Assembly: GCF_020179425.1 (NCBI RefSeq)
Contig: NZ_JAILYM010000006.1
Coordinates: 124,001 to 188,000, forward strand
DNA: 64,000 bases
Source: Novosphingobium percolationis
GTDB lineage: Bacteria; Pseudomonadota; Alphaproteobacteria; Sphingomonadales; Sphingomonadaceae
Reading direction: 5' to 3'
A program made the position numbers and the translations under genes. The notes below the pieces were generated by a model. That model saw nothing but the letters and a program-made list of their open reading frames with translations. It was not told where the DNA came from and made no database searches. Positions 40,998 to 49,826 of this stretch are shown one piece after another. Position 1 is the stretch's first letter. The number at the start of each line of letters is the position of its first letter.

Positions 40998-43259
40998 ATG
41001 TCCGCAAGCAGCATTGGTCGGCATGCGCAGTTCCTCGTTTCGGCGGGGCTGATCGCGCTCGCGCCCGGCATCGCCATGGCGCAAGTGCCCGAGGATGCAG
41101 CGGTGCGCGATCAGGTGACGTTCACCGAACCGGGCGAGATCGTCGTCACCGCGCAAAAGCGCTCTGAACGGGCGATCGACGTTCCCGTGTCGCTGTCCGT
41201 GCTGGGCCGCCAGGCGCTGGATTCCAGCCACATGACCCAGGCCGACGACCTTTCTGCCAGCATTCCGAACCTGCGCTTCAGCGCCACGGTCGGCGAAAAC
41301 ACGCCCATCTTCAGCTTGCGCGGCGTGTCGATGGCCGATTTCAGCCTCAATCAGGCCGGGCCGGTCGCGACCTATTACGATGAAGTCTACAAAGGCAACT
41401 TCGCCTTCCTCGGCGTGCAGCTCTACGATCTCGACCGGATCGAGGTGCTGCGGGGGCCGCAGGGCACGCTCTATGGCAAGAACACCACCGGCGGCGCGAT
41501 CAACCTGGTGGCGGCGAGGCCCGTGTTCGAAAACACCGGCAACCTGCGCGTTGGGGTGGGCAACTACGATCGCGTCGAGGCGCAGGGCGCGGTCAACCTC
41601 GTGCTCGGGCCGCAACTCGCGGCGCGGGTGGCCTTCACCGCGGCGCGGGCCGATGGCTGGTTCCGCAACAAGCTGCCGGGCAAGCCCGATCTCAACGCCA
41701 CACGCGAATATGGCGTGCGCGGCTCGCTGTTGTGGGAGCCGAGCGCGACCACGCAGTTCATCCTGCGCCTGTCGACCAGCCTGCAGAACCCCACCAACTA
41801 CGGCTCCTATAGCAATCCCGGCCCGAACGGCACGGGCGCCGGTGCGTACGGCGACGGCAACGGCTATTTCCGCGACCATCTCGGCCAACGCGAACTGGAA
41901 GCGGAATACACGCCGCGCCGCCATGCGCGCACCTGGGCGGCAGCGCTGACCGGGCAGGTCGCGCTGTCCGACACGCTGACGCTCACGTCGGTGACCGGCT
42001 GGGACAAGGGGGAGCTTTACGTCCCCGAGGACACCGACGGCAGCCCGCTGCGCACGCTTGAAATCCCCTATACCGATCGCGGCACGCAAATGAGCCAGGA
42101 ACTGCGGCTTACGTCCAGTTCCAGCGGTCCGCTGACCTTTATCCTTGGCGCGTACTACCATCGCGAAACCTTGTTCAACGCCACGACGATGAACTTCTGG
42201 GCCGATCTCGACGTCGACGGCAACGGTCGCGTCGATGCACGGGACTGCGCTTCGAACGCCAGTTTTCTCGCTTGCGTGATCAACAACCGCTTCGACCAGA
42301 CCAAGCACAGCTACGCGCTGTTCGGCGATGCGCGCTATCGCGTAGGCGCGGCGACCACGGTGCGCCTTGGCCTGCGCCAGACATGGGACGATGGCCGCCA
42401 GGCGGGGCTCGCCTCGAGCATCAGCGGGGTCGATGGCGTGCTGGTGGCGACGCCCATCCCCGCGATGGATCGCCGCTTCGCGACCTCCAACCTGTCGGGC
42501 AAGATCGGCATCGACCATCGGCTCGGCGAACGCACGCTGCTGTTCGCCAGCGTCGGGCGCGGCTATCGCGCCAGCGGCTTCAATGCTCAGGCCTTCTTCG
42601 ATCCGAGCGAGGCCAATGTCGCCAAGCCCGAAACGCTCGATGCCTACGAAGCGGGGATCAAGGCCGAGACCGCCGACCGCGTGCTGTCGGTCAGCGCGAC
42701 GGGCTTCTACTACGATTACCGCAACCAGCAGTTCCTCAGTGTCAATCCCGCCAACGCGGCGCAGAACCTCGTTAACCTGCCGCGCTCGCGTATCTATGGC
42801 GGCGAACTGGAACTCGATTTGCGCCCTTTGCGCAAGCTCGCGCTCCACGCCGGGCTTGGCCTGTTGCACGCCCGCGCCCGTGAAGGCGTGATCAGCGGTA
42901 CCGATGTGCGGGGCAATCGCCTCGCCAATGCCCCGGCGCGCACCGTGAACGTTTCGGGCGAATGGGTGGCGGTGGACAGCGATGTGGCGCGGCTGGTGCT
43001 GCGCGCCGATGTCAGCGCGGTGTCGTCGCAGTATTTCGAGATCCTCAACATTCCGCGCCTGCGCTCGCCGGGCTACGCCCTGGTCGGCGCGTCTGCCACC
43101 GTCAGTCGGGGGCCGTGGAGCGTCGCGGTCTGGGGCAAGAACCTGGGCGACACCTTCTACTTCACGTCGCGCATAGACCTGTCGGGCTTCGGCTTCGACT
43201 ATGCCCACGTGGGCACCCCGCGCATGTTCGGCGCCAGCCTGCGCTACGATTTCCGCTGA
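40998..43259 (+). CDS. TonB-dependent receptor (copy 1) with an EF-hand-like loop
   Basis: A 753-residue outer-membrane receptor; GGAGG precedes the ATG. Signal peptide to about 29; TonB-box-like E-I-V-V-T-A at 47-52; plug domain (about 55-165) with R-G-P-Q-G-T-L-Y-G-K-N; 22-strand barrel to a C-terminal Y-D-F-R. In an extracellular part of the barrel, residues 405-416 read D-V-D-G-N-G-R-V-D-A-R-D, a textbook EF-hand loop, followed by a Cys pair. It is closely similar to the receptor at 54425. It follows the first PstS-like gene after its terminator, so it probably has its own promoter. Substrate unknown; in sphingomonads this class imports catechols, sugars, aromatics or metal complexes. Confidence 0.92.
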   Translation: MSASSIGRHAQFLVSAGLIALAPGIAMAQVPEDAAVRDQVTFTEPGEIVVTAQKRSERAIDVPVSLSVLGRQALDSSHMTQADDLSASIPNLRFSATVGENTPIFSLRGVSMADFSLNQAGPVATYYDEVYKGNFAFLGVQLYDLDRIEVLRGPQGTLYGKNTTGGAINLVAARPVFENTGNLRVGVGNYDRVEAQGAVNLVLGPQLAARVAFTAARADGWFRNKLPGKPDLNATREYGVRGSLLWEPSATTQFILRLSTSLQNPTNYGSYSNPGPNGTGAGAYGDGNGYFRDHLGQRELEAEYTPRRHARTWAAALTGQVALSDTLTLTSVTGWDKGELYVPEDTDGSPLRTLEIPYTDRGTQMSQELRLTSSSSGPLTFILGAYYHRETLFNATTMNFWADLDVDGNGRVDARDCASNASFLACVINNRFDQTKHSYALFGDARYRVGAATTVRLGLRQTWDDGRQAGLASSISGVDGVLVATPIPAMDRRFATSNLSGKIGIDHRLGERTLLFASVGRGYRASGFNAQAFFDPSEANVAKPETLDAYEAGIKAETADRVLSVSATGFYYDYRNQQFLSVNPANAAQNLVNLPRSRIYGGELELDLRPLRKLALHAGLGLLHARAREGVISGTDVRGNRLANAPARTVNVSGEWVAVDSDVARLVLRADVSAVSSQYFEILNIPRLRSPGYALVGASATVSRGPWSVAVWGKNLGDTFYFTSRIDLSGFGFDYAHVGTPRMFGASLRYDFR

Positions 43260-43305
43260 GGCGGCTACGCGCGCGACGGCGCGCGGGGTGGCGGAGGCCG
43301 CCTGT

Positions 43306-44802
43306 TCAGACGGTCGCCATCGGGAACGCGAGCGTGAAGGTCGATCCGCGACCTTCCACGCTCTCCACGTCCACCGTGCCGCCATGCAGTCCCATGAAGT
43401 ATCGCACCGCATGCAGGCCCAGACCGGTTCCCTTCACGCCTTGCGCGTTGCGGCTGCGAAAGAAGCGCGCGAACAGGCGCGGCACGTCGTTGGCAGGGAT
43501 GCCGATGCCCTGGTCCTTCACCGCGATCTTCAGCCAGCCGCCTTCGGCACTGGCGCGCACGCGGATCAGGCCCTGGGGTGGCGAATACTTGATCGCGTTG
43601 GTCAACAGGTTCTCGATCACCTGTTCGGACAGGGCCGGGTCGAACGAGACCTGCGGCAGTACGCCGATCTCGGCCTCGATCCGGCGCGCGGGGTGCAGGG
43701 TCTGCTGGTTGGCGATGCAGCGCGCGATCAGCGGACCGATGTCGCCTTTGTGCGGCAGGAACGTGACCTTGCCTTCGGCGATGCTGGCGGTGGCGAGCGT
43801 GTTGTCGACCGCCTCGCTCATCCGGTGCACGGCCTCGCGCACCACGCGCACGCGGTCCGCGACGCCGTCGTTGTCGGGCACCAGCTTACCGATCCGGCGC
43901 GCGGCGGCGTCGATGATCGACAGCGGCGTGCGGAAGTCGTGGCTGGTCATCAGCAGGAACTGGCGCTCCGTTTCGGCAATGCCCTTTTCGCGCGCGAGCG
44001 CCTTCTGCAGTCGCCGCTCCAGGCGATAGGCACGGGTCACGTCCTGCTGCGACAGCATCAGCGAGATCCGCCCCGTCACCGGATCGGCCAGCCGCCGCAG
44101 CATGACTTCGTGCATGCGGTAGCCTTCGCCCGCCATGCGCAGCGTTGCGCCTGCAGAGCCCGCTTCCAGCGCGGCGGTGCGGATCGTGGCGGCCTGCTCG
44201 GGATCGGCAAACAGCGCCAGGAAATTGTCGAAGTGAGGGATGTTGGGCGCTCCCAGACGGTTCATCAACGCCTCGGCGGCCGGGTTGTGCATCAGCCAGT
44301 GCCCGCCGTCGGTCACCAGCGATATCATCAGCGGCGATTGCCGCACGGCCTCGATCGCGCGGCGTTCATAGGCCTGCGCGTCGGGTGCCTCGATCGGTTC
44401 GTCGCCTGCCTCCACCATCAGCGCCAGCCGGCCCGTATCAATGGGGCCGTGGTCGAGCCGCACCACGCTCATGCGGCATTCGCGCTGGCTGGGCTGACCG
44501 TTGGGATAGAACGTCCAGCGCTCGCGCACGCTGCCGCCTTCGGCCAGCGCATGGCGCAAGTTGGCGAGCCGGTCGGCCGTGCCCAACGCGGTTGGCACGA
44601 AGTCGCGCCGCTGCAGTTCGGCAACATCGCCCGCCTGCCAGAAGCGCAAGGCCCCGGCATTGGCCCAGACGATGCGGTGCGCGTCGAAATCGTAGATCCA
44701 CACCGGCCTGTCGATCCGCGCCAGCAGGGCCAGCGCGTTTCCGTCGCAGCGCGGCAACCCCGCGACAGCGGGTGACGGAGCGGGAAGGGGGTGGCTGCTC
44801 AT
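43306..44802 (-). CDS. PAS-domain sensor histidine kinase, no membrane helix
   Basis: A 498-residue cytoplasmic kinase from ATG 44802 (an in-frame TTG 44832 would add ten residues). Two PAS-like domains (about 25-130 and 145-265), a short coiled-coil linker, HisKA with the H-box S-H-D-F-R-T-P-L (His288, with Asp instead of the usual Glu after it) and HATPase_c with N-L-L-T-N-A-I-K-Y, D-Q-G-I-G-I and G-T-G-L-G-L. All ATP-binding boxes are intact. It diverges from the second kinase operon across an 85-bp gap and has no response regulator of its own here. It may act on the REC-EAL protein at 47053 or on an unlinked regulator. Confidence 0.92.
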   Translation of the reverse strand: MSSHPLPAPSPAVAGLPRCDGNALALLARIDRPVWIYDFDAHRIVWANAGALRFWQAGDVAELQRRDFVPTALGTADRLANLRHALAEGGSVRERWTFYPNGQPSQRECRMSVVRLDHGPIDTGRLALMVEAGDEPIEAPDAQAYERRAIEAVRQSPLMISLVTDGGHWLMHNPAAEALMNRLGAPNIPHFDNFLALFADPEQAATIRTAALEAGSAGATLRMAGEGYRMHEVMLRRLADPVTGRISLMLSQQDVTRAYRLERRLQKALAREKGIAETERQFLLMTSHDFRTPLSIIDAAARRIGKLVPDNDGVADRVRVVREAVHRMSEAVDNTLATASIAEGKVTFLPHKGDIGPLIARCIANQQTLHPARRIEAEIGVLPQVSFDPALSEQVIENLLTNAIKYSPPQGLIRVRASAEGGWLKIAVKDQGIGIPANDVPRLFARFFRSRNAQGVKGTGLGLHAVRYFMGLHGGTVDVESVEGRGSTFTLAFPMATV

Positions 44803-44887
44803 GGGCGTAATGGTTTCCCAATACCTGTTCAAAACGCGATGTTAGCAGTTGGACTGGTAGCTCGGAGGGGCGTCAGATGGTGGTCCG

Positions 44888-47053
44888 GTGTTCGAAAAAG
44901 CGAAACATGACAGTGTGTTGAAGGGCGTGCCGCTGGCCAATTGGCTCAGCGCCTCGTACCTGCGCACCGCTGTCATACCGCTGTGCCTAATCGAGCTGGG
45001 TTTCCTTGCCAGTTATTGGGTGACGGGTAACTTCACCTACCAGCGCAACGTCGAGACGGTGAACCGCGTCTCGGAAAAGTATCTCGGCGACATCGCCACG
45101 CGCGAGGCCATGACGATCCAGGCCACGCTGGGCAGCGTCGAAGGCCTCACCCGCGTGTTCGCCATGGAGACGGGCCGCGCGCTGGCCACGCCCCACGTCC
45201 CCCCCCTGGCGGAGCAGCACCGCTATCGGCTTGCGCCCAATGGCGTGTTCCACACGGTTTCGGGCACGGCGCAGGACAGCGCCAGCTTCTACAGCGGCGT
45301 CGTGCCCGTCGGCCCTGCGCAGATCGACAAGGTCTGGCGCACCGTCCCGCTCGATCCGGTGATGCAGCACATCAAGCATGCCTCGCCACTGGTGCGGCAG
45401 CTCTATGTCAACACATGGGACAGCTACAACCGCATCTTCCCCTATTTCGACGTGCAGGGCCAATACGCGCCACGCATGAATATCCCTTCGTACAACTTCT
45501 ACTACGAGGCGGACGCGCGCCATAACCCGCAGCGAAAGGTGGTCTGGACCGACGCCTATGTCGATCCGGCGGGTGGCGGCTGGATGGTCTCCGCCATCGC
45601 GCCGGTCTATGGCCCGCAACGGCTCGAAGCGGTGGTCGGCATGGACGTGACCGTCGGCACCATCGTCGATCGCATTCTCGCGCTCGACCTGCCATGGCAG
45701 GGCTACGCGATGCTCATCGGGCGTGACGGCACCATCCTCGCGCTGCCGCGCGCGGGCGAGCGCGACCTCGGCGTGAGAGAACTGAAGGACCATGCCTATG
45801 CCGAGGCGATCCGGTCCGACACCTTCAAGCCCGGTCACTTCAACCTCGCCAGCCGCGACGCATTGGAGCCGATCGCGCGCGCCATCGCGGCGCGCCGCTC
45901 GCAGATCGTGCGCGTGCGCCTTGGCGGGCGCGAGATGCTGGCCGCCAACGCCCGCGTTGCAGGGCCCGGCTGGAGCCTCGTGGTCCTCGCACCGGCCGCC
46001 AACATCCTGGCGGACGCCACTTCGCTGCGCGACCTGCTGCGCGATGTGGGCCTCGCTATGCTGGCGATCCTGCTGGTGTTCTACGTCGGCTTCTTCCTGT
46101 TCCTCATCTGGCGCGCCCGCGCGATGAGCCGCCGCGTGGCCGAGCCGCTGCGCGCGATCGAGACGGTGATGGAGCGCATCGGCACCGGCGAATACGATCA
46201 GGCCGCCCCCCGCTTCGGCGTCGCCGAGATCGACACCGTGGCCGAACGCCTTGTCGAAATGGGCGGCAAGCTGGGCGAGGCGCACCGCCGGTTGTTGGGA
46301 CAGGAGGCAGAGGTGCGCCGCGCGCTCGACAACGAACGCCACGTCACCACCGGCCAGCGCCGCTTCATCAACGTGCTCAGCCACGAATTCCGCACGCCGT
46401 TGACAGTCATCGACAGTTGCGGCCAGATCCTGCGTCGCCGCGCCGGGCGACTGACCGAGGAAACCACGATCGAGCGGTCCGAGATGATCCGCCGCTCGGC
46501 CGCGCGCATCGACGACGTGATGAAAAGCGCCCTGCAACTGGTCCAACTGGAAGAAGGCGAGATCGCCTGCCAGCCCGCGCCGGTTCCGCTCGGCCTGCTG
46601 CTGCGCGAACTGGCGCGCCCGGCGCAGGCCGATCCGCGCGGCATCGCGGTGGTCGTAGGCAATCTGCCCAATGGCGCCGCCGTGCTGGTCGATCGTATCC
46701 TGGCACGAAGCGCGCTTGCGGCCATCGTCGACAACGCGCGCAAATATTCGCATGATGGAGGGACCGTGACGATCGAAGCGCAATTGGACGATGCGGCCTG
46801 CCGGATCACGATCCGCGACCAGGGGGTCGGCATCGCGCCCGAAGATCTGCCGCACGTGCGCGATCGCTTCTTTCGGGGGGTGAACAGCACCGCCATTCCC
46901 GGTGCCGGCACCGGCCTCTACCTTGCCGCGACCCTGGTCGAAGCCAATGCGGGCCAGCTTGCCATCGCATCCACGCCCGGTCAGGGCACTACCGTTACCG
47001 TGATGCTGCCGCTCGCCGCCGAGAGCGCGGGCGACATGCCGGAGGCCGCTTGA
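44888..47053 (+). CDS. Membrane sensor histidine kinase with dCache-type periplasmic domain
   Basis: A 721-residue kinase from GTG 44888; no in-frame ATG is near. Two membrane helices (about 28-50 and 382-408) bracket a large periplasmic dCache-like domain (Y-V-D-P-A-G-G-G-W-M-V-S and V-V-G-M-D-V-T-V are typical). HAMP-like linker, HisKA with S-H-E-F-R-T-P-L (His499) and HATPase_c (V-D-N-A-R-K-Y-S, D-Q-G-V-G-I, G-A-G-T-G-L-Y). dCache domains bind small extracellular ligands such as amino acids, amines or organic acids. Its TGA overlaps the ATG of the REC-EAL gene, making a clear two-component pair. Confidence 0.93.
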   Translation: MFEKAKHDSVLKGVPLANWLSASYLRTAVIPLCLIELGFLASYWVTGNFTYQRNVETVNRVSEKYLGDIATREAMTIQATLGSVEGLTRVFAMETGRALATPHVPPLAEQHRYRLAPNGVFHTVSGTAQDSASFYSGVVPVGPAQIDKVWRTVPLDPVMQHIKHASPLVRQLYVNTWDSYNRIFPYFDVQGQYAPRMNIPSYNFYYEADARHNPQRKVVWTDAYVDPAGGGWMVSAIAPVYGPQRLEAVVGMDVTVGTIVDRILALDLPWQGYAMLIGRDGTILALPRAGERDLGVRELKDHAYAEAIRSDTFKPGHFNLASRDALEPIARAIAARRSQIVRVRLGGREMLAANARVAGPGWSLVVLAPAANILADATSLRDLLRDVGLAMLAILLVFYVGFFLFLIWRARAMSRRVAEPLRAIETVMERIGTGEYDQAAPRFGVAEIDTVAERLVEMGGKLGEAHRRLLGQEAEVRRALDNERHVTTGQRRFINVLSHEFRTPLTVIDSCGQILRRRAGRLTEETTIERSEMIRRSAARIDDVMKSALQLVQLEEGEIACQPAPVPLGLLLRELARPAQADPRGIAVVVGNLPNGAAVLVDRILARSALAAIVDNARKYSHDGGTVTIEAQLDDAACRITIRDQGVGIAPEDLPHVRDRFFRGVNSTAIPGAGTGLYLAATLVEANAGQLAIASTPGQGTTVTVMLPLAAESAGDMPEAA

Positions 47054-48717
47054 TGTCCGTTCTCGATCCCCGCCATTTCAAGGTCCTGTGCATCGAGGAC
47101 GAGCCGGAGATCCTGCGCGATCTGGTCGAGGAACTGCGCGACTACGGCTTCGAGGTGGGCGAGGCGCCCAATGCCGAGGCCGCGCTGCCTCTGATCGAGA
47201 CGCTCGCGCCGCACCTGATCGTCTGCGACATGCAGATGCCGGGCATGAACGGGCTCGAACTGCTGCACAAGCTGCGCGCCCGGCGCGACGATCTGGCCGC
47301 CGTGCCCTTCGTGTTCCTGACCGCTTTCGGCGATCGTGACAGCGTCATCACCGGGCGGCGTGCCGGCGCCGACGACTATCTGGTCAAGCCGGTCGACTAC
47401 GACCTGCTGATCGCCGCTGTGGAAAGCCACCTGCGCAACGTCGCCCAGCGCGCGGAAAAGGTATCGGCGGCCAGCCTCGTTGTGGCCGAGGCAGAGGGAT
47501 TGCCGGGACGCGAAGATCTGCAACGTCGGCTCGAAACCGCAGCAGCAGTGCAGAGCGTGGCGGTCGTTCGCATCGACGACATGGCCGAAGTCGGCCGCCG
47601 CTTCGCCGGCCACGACCCGCGCCATGCCTATCGGCTGGCCGCCCGGCTGGCGCGCATGGCCGGAATCGACCTCTACTGGCTCAAGCTCGATTGCTGCGTG
47701 CTGCTGCCCGGGGCAGGGGCGAATCTCGATCGTGCGCTGGCGCGGCTCGCCGATTTCGCGTTGCGCGACAGCGACGGTGGCGGGCAGGCGCGCACGCGCG
47801 TGCCCTTGTCGATCGTCACCGGGCGCCCGGACGAGCGCGGAGCGATGGTCCTGGTCGACCAGCTCGTCGAATCCGCGCGGCTGCTCCAGCGCGATGGCGG
47901 CGGGCGGACGCTGGCGCTCGATGATCCCGCCTTGTCGGAAATGCGGCTGGCCAACTCGATCCGCAGCGAACTGGTCAACGCGATCAACCAGGGCCAGATG
48001 CACGTCTGCTTCCAGCCCAAGGTGCGCGCCAGCGACGGGCGCCCCCTGTCCGCCGAAGTGCTGGTCCGCTGGGACAGCCCGCTGCTCGGCCAGCTTTCGC
48101 CCGGCACGTTCATCCCGGTGGTCGAGCGCGCCGGGCTGCTCAGCCACGTCACCGACTGGGTGCTGCGCCAGACTGCGCTGTGCCAGGTGCGCCTGCGCGA
48201 AGCGGGGCTGCCCGCGCGCCTTGCGGTCAACATCGGCGGCAGCGAATTCACCTCCGGCCTTGCGGATCGCATCGCCGCCATCTGCGCCGACGTCGGGGCA
48301 GACATGCGCGACATCGAGGTGGAGATCACCGAGACCTCGATGCTGGAAGACCCGGACTCCGCCAGCGCCATCGTCGAGGCGCTCCACGCCCGCGGCGTCA
48401 GCGTCGCGCTCGACGATTTCGGCACCGGGTTCTCCTCGCTCAGCCACCTGCAAAGTTGCGCGGTCGACATGATCAAGATCGACCGCAGCTTCGTGCGGCA
48501 GGTGGCCGAAGAAGGCACCGACCAGAAGATCGTGCTGGGCATCATCCGTCTGGCGCAGATGCTGGGGGTGGAGACCGTGGCAGAGGGCGTCGAACTGGAA
48601 TCCCAGCGCCGCTGGCTGCGCGAAAACAACTGCGCAACGCTGCAGGGCTACCTCATCTCCCGCCCCTTGCGCTTCGAGACATATTGCGACCTGCTGCGCG
48701 ACTGGCCCGACGCCTGA
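47053..48717 (+). CDS. Response regulator with degenerate GGDEF and EAL (c-di-GMP phosphodiesterase) domain
   Basis: A 554-residue protein: intact receiver (about 10-128; acceptor Asp59, Thr90, Lys112), a middle domain (about 150-270) that looks like a degenerate GGDEF without the signature, and an EAL domain (about 300-550). In the EAL domain the signature is E-V-L (Glu335). Other metal and catalytic positions are present: N in L-A-V-N, E in I-T-E-T, D-D-F-G-T-G, K in M-I-K-I-D, E in V-A-E-G-V-E and Q in L-Q-G-Y. It should hydrolyse c-di-GMP under control of the overlapping kinase gene. Lower c-di-GMP normally disfavours adhesion, so a link to the surface-protein exporters upstream is conceivable. 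Confidence 0.92.
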   Translation: MSVLDPRHFKVLCIEDEPEILRDLVEELRDYGFEVGEAPNAEAALPLIETLAPHLIVCDMQMPGMNGLELLHKLRARRDDLAAVPFVFLTAFGDRDSVITGRRAGADDYLVKPVDYDLLIAAVESHLRNVAQRAEKVSAASLVVAEAEGLPGREDLQRRLETAAAVQSVAVVRIDDMAEVGRRFAGHDPRHAYRLAARLARMAGIDLYWLKLDCCVLLPGAGANLDRALARLADFALRDSDGGGQARTRVPLSIVTGRPDERGAMVLVDQLVESARLLQRDGGGRTLALDDPALSEMRLANSIRSELVNAINQGQMHVCFQPKVRASDGRPLSAEVLVRWDSPLLGQLSPGTFIPVVERAGLLSHVTDWVLRQTALCQVRLREAGLPARLAVNIGGSEFTSGLADRIAAICADVGADMRDIEVEITETSMLEDPDSASAIVEALHARGVSVALDDFGTGFSSLSHLQSCAVDMIKIDRSFVRQVAEEGTDQKIVLGIIRLAQMLGVETVAEGVELESQRRWLRENNCATLQGYLISRPLRFETYCDLLRDWPDA

Positions 48718-48731
48718 GGGCGGGGGCCGCG

Positions 48732-48789
48732 GGCAGCGTGGACCAATTCAGCCGTGGGCGGAGCGACCGAAATTGGGTGGTTCGCTGCC
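48732..48789. repeat. Imperfect inverted repeat after the REC-EAL gene
   Basis: Arms of about 17-19 bases (48732-48748 and 48771-48789) pair through GGCAGCG/CGCTGCC and AATT with a mismatched centre. It lies 14 bases after the stop codon and may help end transcription, though no T-run follows. Confidence 0.4.
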
Positions 48790-48804
48790 AAACTGACAGA
48801 CAAG

Positions 48805-48840
48805 CTACCCGTCGCCCCGTGCTTGACACGGGGCTCGGCT
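48805..48840. repeat. Left copy of REP-like inverted repeat flanking the GIY-YIG gene
   Basis: A 36-base element whose core (48811-48835) is the exact reverse complement of 49202-49226. It carries its own hairpin, CCCCGTG-CTTGA-CACGGGG (48815-48833). Confidence 0.85.
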
Positions 48841-48874
48841 TCCCTTGCGATGTTGCGTTTGGCATGCTGGCGCG

Positions 48875-49198
48875 ATGGAAAAGGGCGGCTGGGTCTACAT
48901 CATGGCGAACCGCTTTCGCGGCGGGATGTACGTTGGCGTCACATCCGATCTGATCCGGCGGGTGTGGCAGCATCGTGAAGGTCGTGGCTCGATCCACGTA
49001 ACGGACTTTGGCAAGACCAGGCTGGTCTATGCCGAGCGGCACGCGGAAATCGAACCTGCCATTGCCCGCGAGAAACTGGTCAAGAAATGGCGCCGGGAAT
49101 GGAAATTCGCGCTGACCGAGGCGGACAATCCAGACTGGCTGGACCTTTGGGACCAGTGGTATCCGGTGGCGGCACCGCAACGCGAGAGCGCAAAGTAG
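48875..49198 (+). CDS. GIY-YIG nuclease superfamily protein
   Basis: A 107-residue protein from ATG 48875, where the domain starts. The GIY motif is W-V-Y-I-M-A and the YIG motif M-Y-V-G-V-T-S-D-L; catalytic Arg in L-I-R-R-V-W-Q-H and Glu in the following helix region (A-I-A-R-E-K) are present. This UPF0213/YhbQ-like class consists of single-domain nucleases of unclear role. The gene stands alone between two near-perfect inverted repeats, and its stop codon lies inside the right-hand repeat. That suggests the gene and repeats move or are maintained together. Confidence 0.9.
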   Translation: MEKGGWVYIMANRFRGGMYVGVTSDLIRRVWQHREGRGSIHVTDFGKTRLVYAERHAEIEPAIAREKLVKKWRREWKFALTEADNPDWLDLWDQWYPVAAPQRESAK

Positions 49199-49231
49199 CC
49201 AAGCCCCGTGTCAAGCACGGGGCGACGGTAG
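49197..49231. repeat. Right copy of REP-like inverted repeat flanking the GIY-YIG gene
   Basis: A 35-base element, inverted relative to 48805-48840, with one indel and one mismatch over the full length and an identical 25-base core. It begins within the stop codon of the nuclease gene. Confidence 0.85.
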
Positions 49232-49345
49232 ATGTTGGGTGGGAAGCTGCCTTTCCGGTTTGATGAACAAGCGGCAGCCATTGGCACTGCTCTCAGGTAC
49301 CCGATACGGTAGAAATGTCGGGGGATGGGCACTTGTCAGTGTGGA

Positions 49346-49714
49346 CTACGGGCGTTTTACGAACCAGCCAGCATTCCAAAGTGCTGCTACGCAAAACCAT
49401 GCAGCACCAATGGACCACACACCTCCGCCCGTCACTATTGCCGGAAGGGGTAGCGGTAAGCTGGCAAACGTCTTTAACCCAAATCCCGTCGCGAACAGTC
49501 CGAAACCGGCAGCATAAAGTCCTGTCGCCCAAGTGGCGGTCTTCTGCTGCTGAGTGACGGACGCTCTTGCGTGACAGGCGTATCCAAATACTGCAACCGA
49601 AGCAGCAACAACAAGCACCTCAAGCCAGTAGGCGATGGGAAGTGCAATCCCTGTGCCGATCACCACAATGGTCCATGCAATTGCGATATATGCGATGAAA
49701 ATGCCCTTTGCCAT
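49346..49714 (-). CDS. Small integral membrane protein of unknown function
   Basis: A 122-residue protein with four predicted membrane helices (about 5-25, 28-48, 62-80 and 90-115) separated by short loops; the second loop has C-H-A-R and a Gln/Lys patch. GGAG lies 5 bases before the ATG. I recognise no family. The surrounding 49240-49800 is visibly less GC-rich than the rest of the window, and the gene stands alone beside the GIY-YIG unit. It may be recently acquired. Confidence 0.6.
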   Translation of the reverse strand: MAKGIFIAYIAIAWTIVVIGTGIALPIAYWLEVLVVAASVAVFGYACHARASVTQQQKTATWATGLYAAGFGLFATGFGLKTFASLPLPLPAIVTGGGVWSIGAAWFCVAALWNAGWFVKRP

Positions 49715-49826
49715 CTGAACTCCGTGAACAGCCTCCTACGTGCGTACCATTTGAATTTCGTGTTGCAAGGCCATGCTAAATGGGCGCAAGTGGGCGTAAA
49801 CGGTCACTTGGATTTGTCCACGTGCC

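Noticed and set aside
43259..43303. GC-rich inverted repeat between receptor 1 and the PAS kinase as a terminator
   Set aside because: The stem GGCGGC/GCCGCC has a loop of about 30 bases and no T-run on either strand.
48805..49231. GIY-YIG unit as a classical insertion sequence
   Set aside because: There is no transposase, and I see no target-site duplication outside the inverted repeats.
49239..49557. Overlapping plus-strand frames of 92 and 80 codons in the accessory patch
   Set aside because: No ribosome-binding site and no protein-like features. They overlap the minus-strand membrane protein, which has a good ribosome-binding site and clear helices.
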